From Tissierellia bacterium (GTDB lineage: Bacteria; Bacillota_A; Clostridia; Tissierellales; Peptoniphilaceae), in the NCBI GenBank assembly GCA_012728775.1, contig JAAYEN010000169.1, positions 1-33,070 of the forward strand: DNA of 33,070 nt. Direction: 5' to 3'. Shown one piece after another: positions 33,006 through 33,070 of this stretch. Position 1 is the stretch's first letter. Each line of letters starts with the position of its first letter. The translations under genes were made by a program, and so were the position numbers. Under the pieces are notes generated by a model. It was not told where the DNA came from, did not search any database, and saw only the letters and a list, made by a program, of their open reading frames with translations.

Positions 33006-33070
33006 TTTATTCTCCTTAAACTGTGAATTTTCTATAATATTTTATTCAAACTTACTACCGTCTCAACGTG

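Overview
The window looks like chromosomal DNA of a low-GC, Gram-positive anaerobe, most likely a clostridial or Tissierellia (Peptoniphilaceae-like) species. This is inferred from the strong AT bias, GGAGG-type ribosome sites, a T-box leader, teichoic-acid-type wall genes (tagO/mnaA) and family choice (DUF3842, DUF503, VanW, XpaC/TelA, PrdX). No rRNA, tRNA, CRISPR array, or complete insertion sequence was seen.

Layout. Positions 1-1739 hold a 3'-truncated oligoendopeptidase F (minus). A minus-strand operon from about 5430 to 1770 reads queG, a DUF503 gene, nth, a VanW gene and a DUF3842 gene, and ends in a terminator that overlaps the last stop codon. A second minus operon (10045 to 5710) reads tsaC, rpiB, upp, tagO, mnaA, an order recalling the ywlC-rpiB-upp-mnaA neighbourhood of Bacillus. 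Next come a CNNM/HlyC-type CBS membrane protein and an xpaC-like, telA-like, PAP2 operon. A gene-free stretch (14328-14754) contains a compact promoter-terminator unit that looks like a small RNA. Metabolic genes follow: mtnK, a YczE membrane protein, rbsK, bioY and a DUF362 ferredoxin protein. The only long plus-strand block (19573-23444) is a T-box leader driving a three-gene aromatic amino-acid-type ABC transporter, then an MBL-fold hydrolase. A stalk-domain lipoprotein (minus) and argS (plus) share a divergent promoter region. After argS lie the decayed 3' end of an extradiol dioxygenase gene and a PrdX-type editing protein.

From 27835 to 30110 the composition changes sharply. Two sample 60-base lines counted by hand gave 34/60 and 27/60 G+C in a region surrounded by clearly AT-rich DNA. 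This block is an ABC exporter and its MarR regulator, apparently acquired, with two identical 14-bp palindromes in the promoter. The right end holds poorly characterised membrane and lipoprotein genes.

The most unusual feature is a 103-bp repeat with a long hairpin and a GC-rich loop, present at about 5590 and 32187 with 3 mismatches. In both places it sits just after the stem of a gene's terminator. In both places the local terminator hairpin is duplicated on either side of it, although the two hairpins are unrelated in sequence. This suggests a small terminator-targeting mobile or structured-RNA element. The second notable item is the candidate small RNA at 14629-14752, which has a CTCCCT loop. 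The third is the T-box, whose discriminator-contacting base argues against tRNA-Trp and fits tRNA-Phe.
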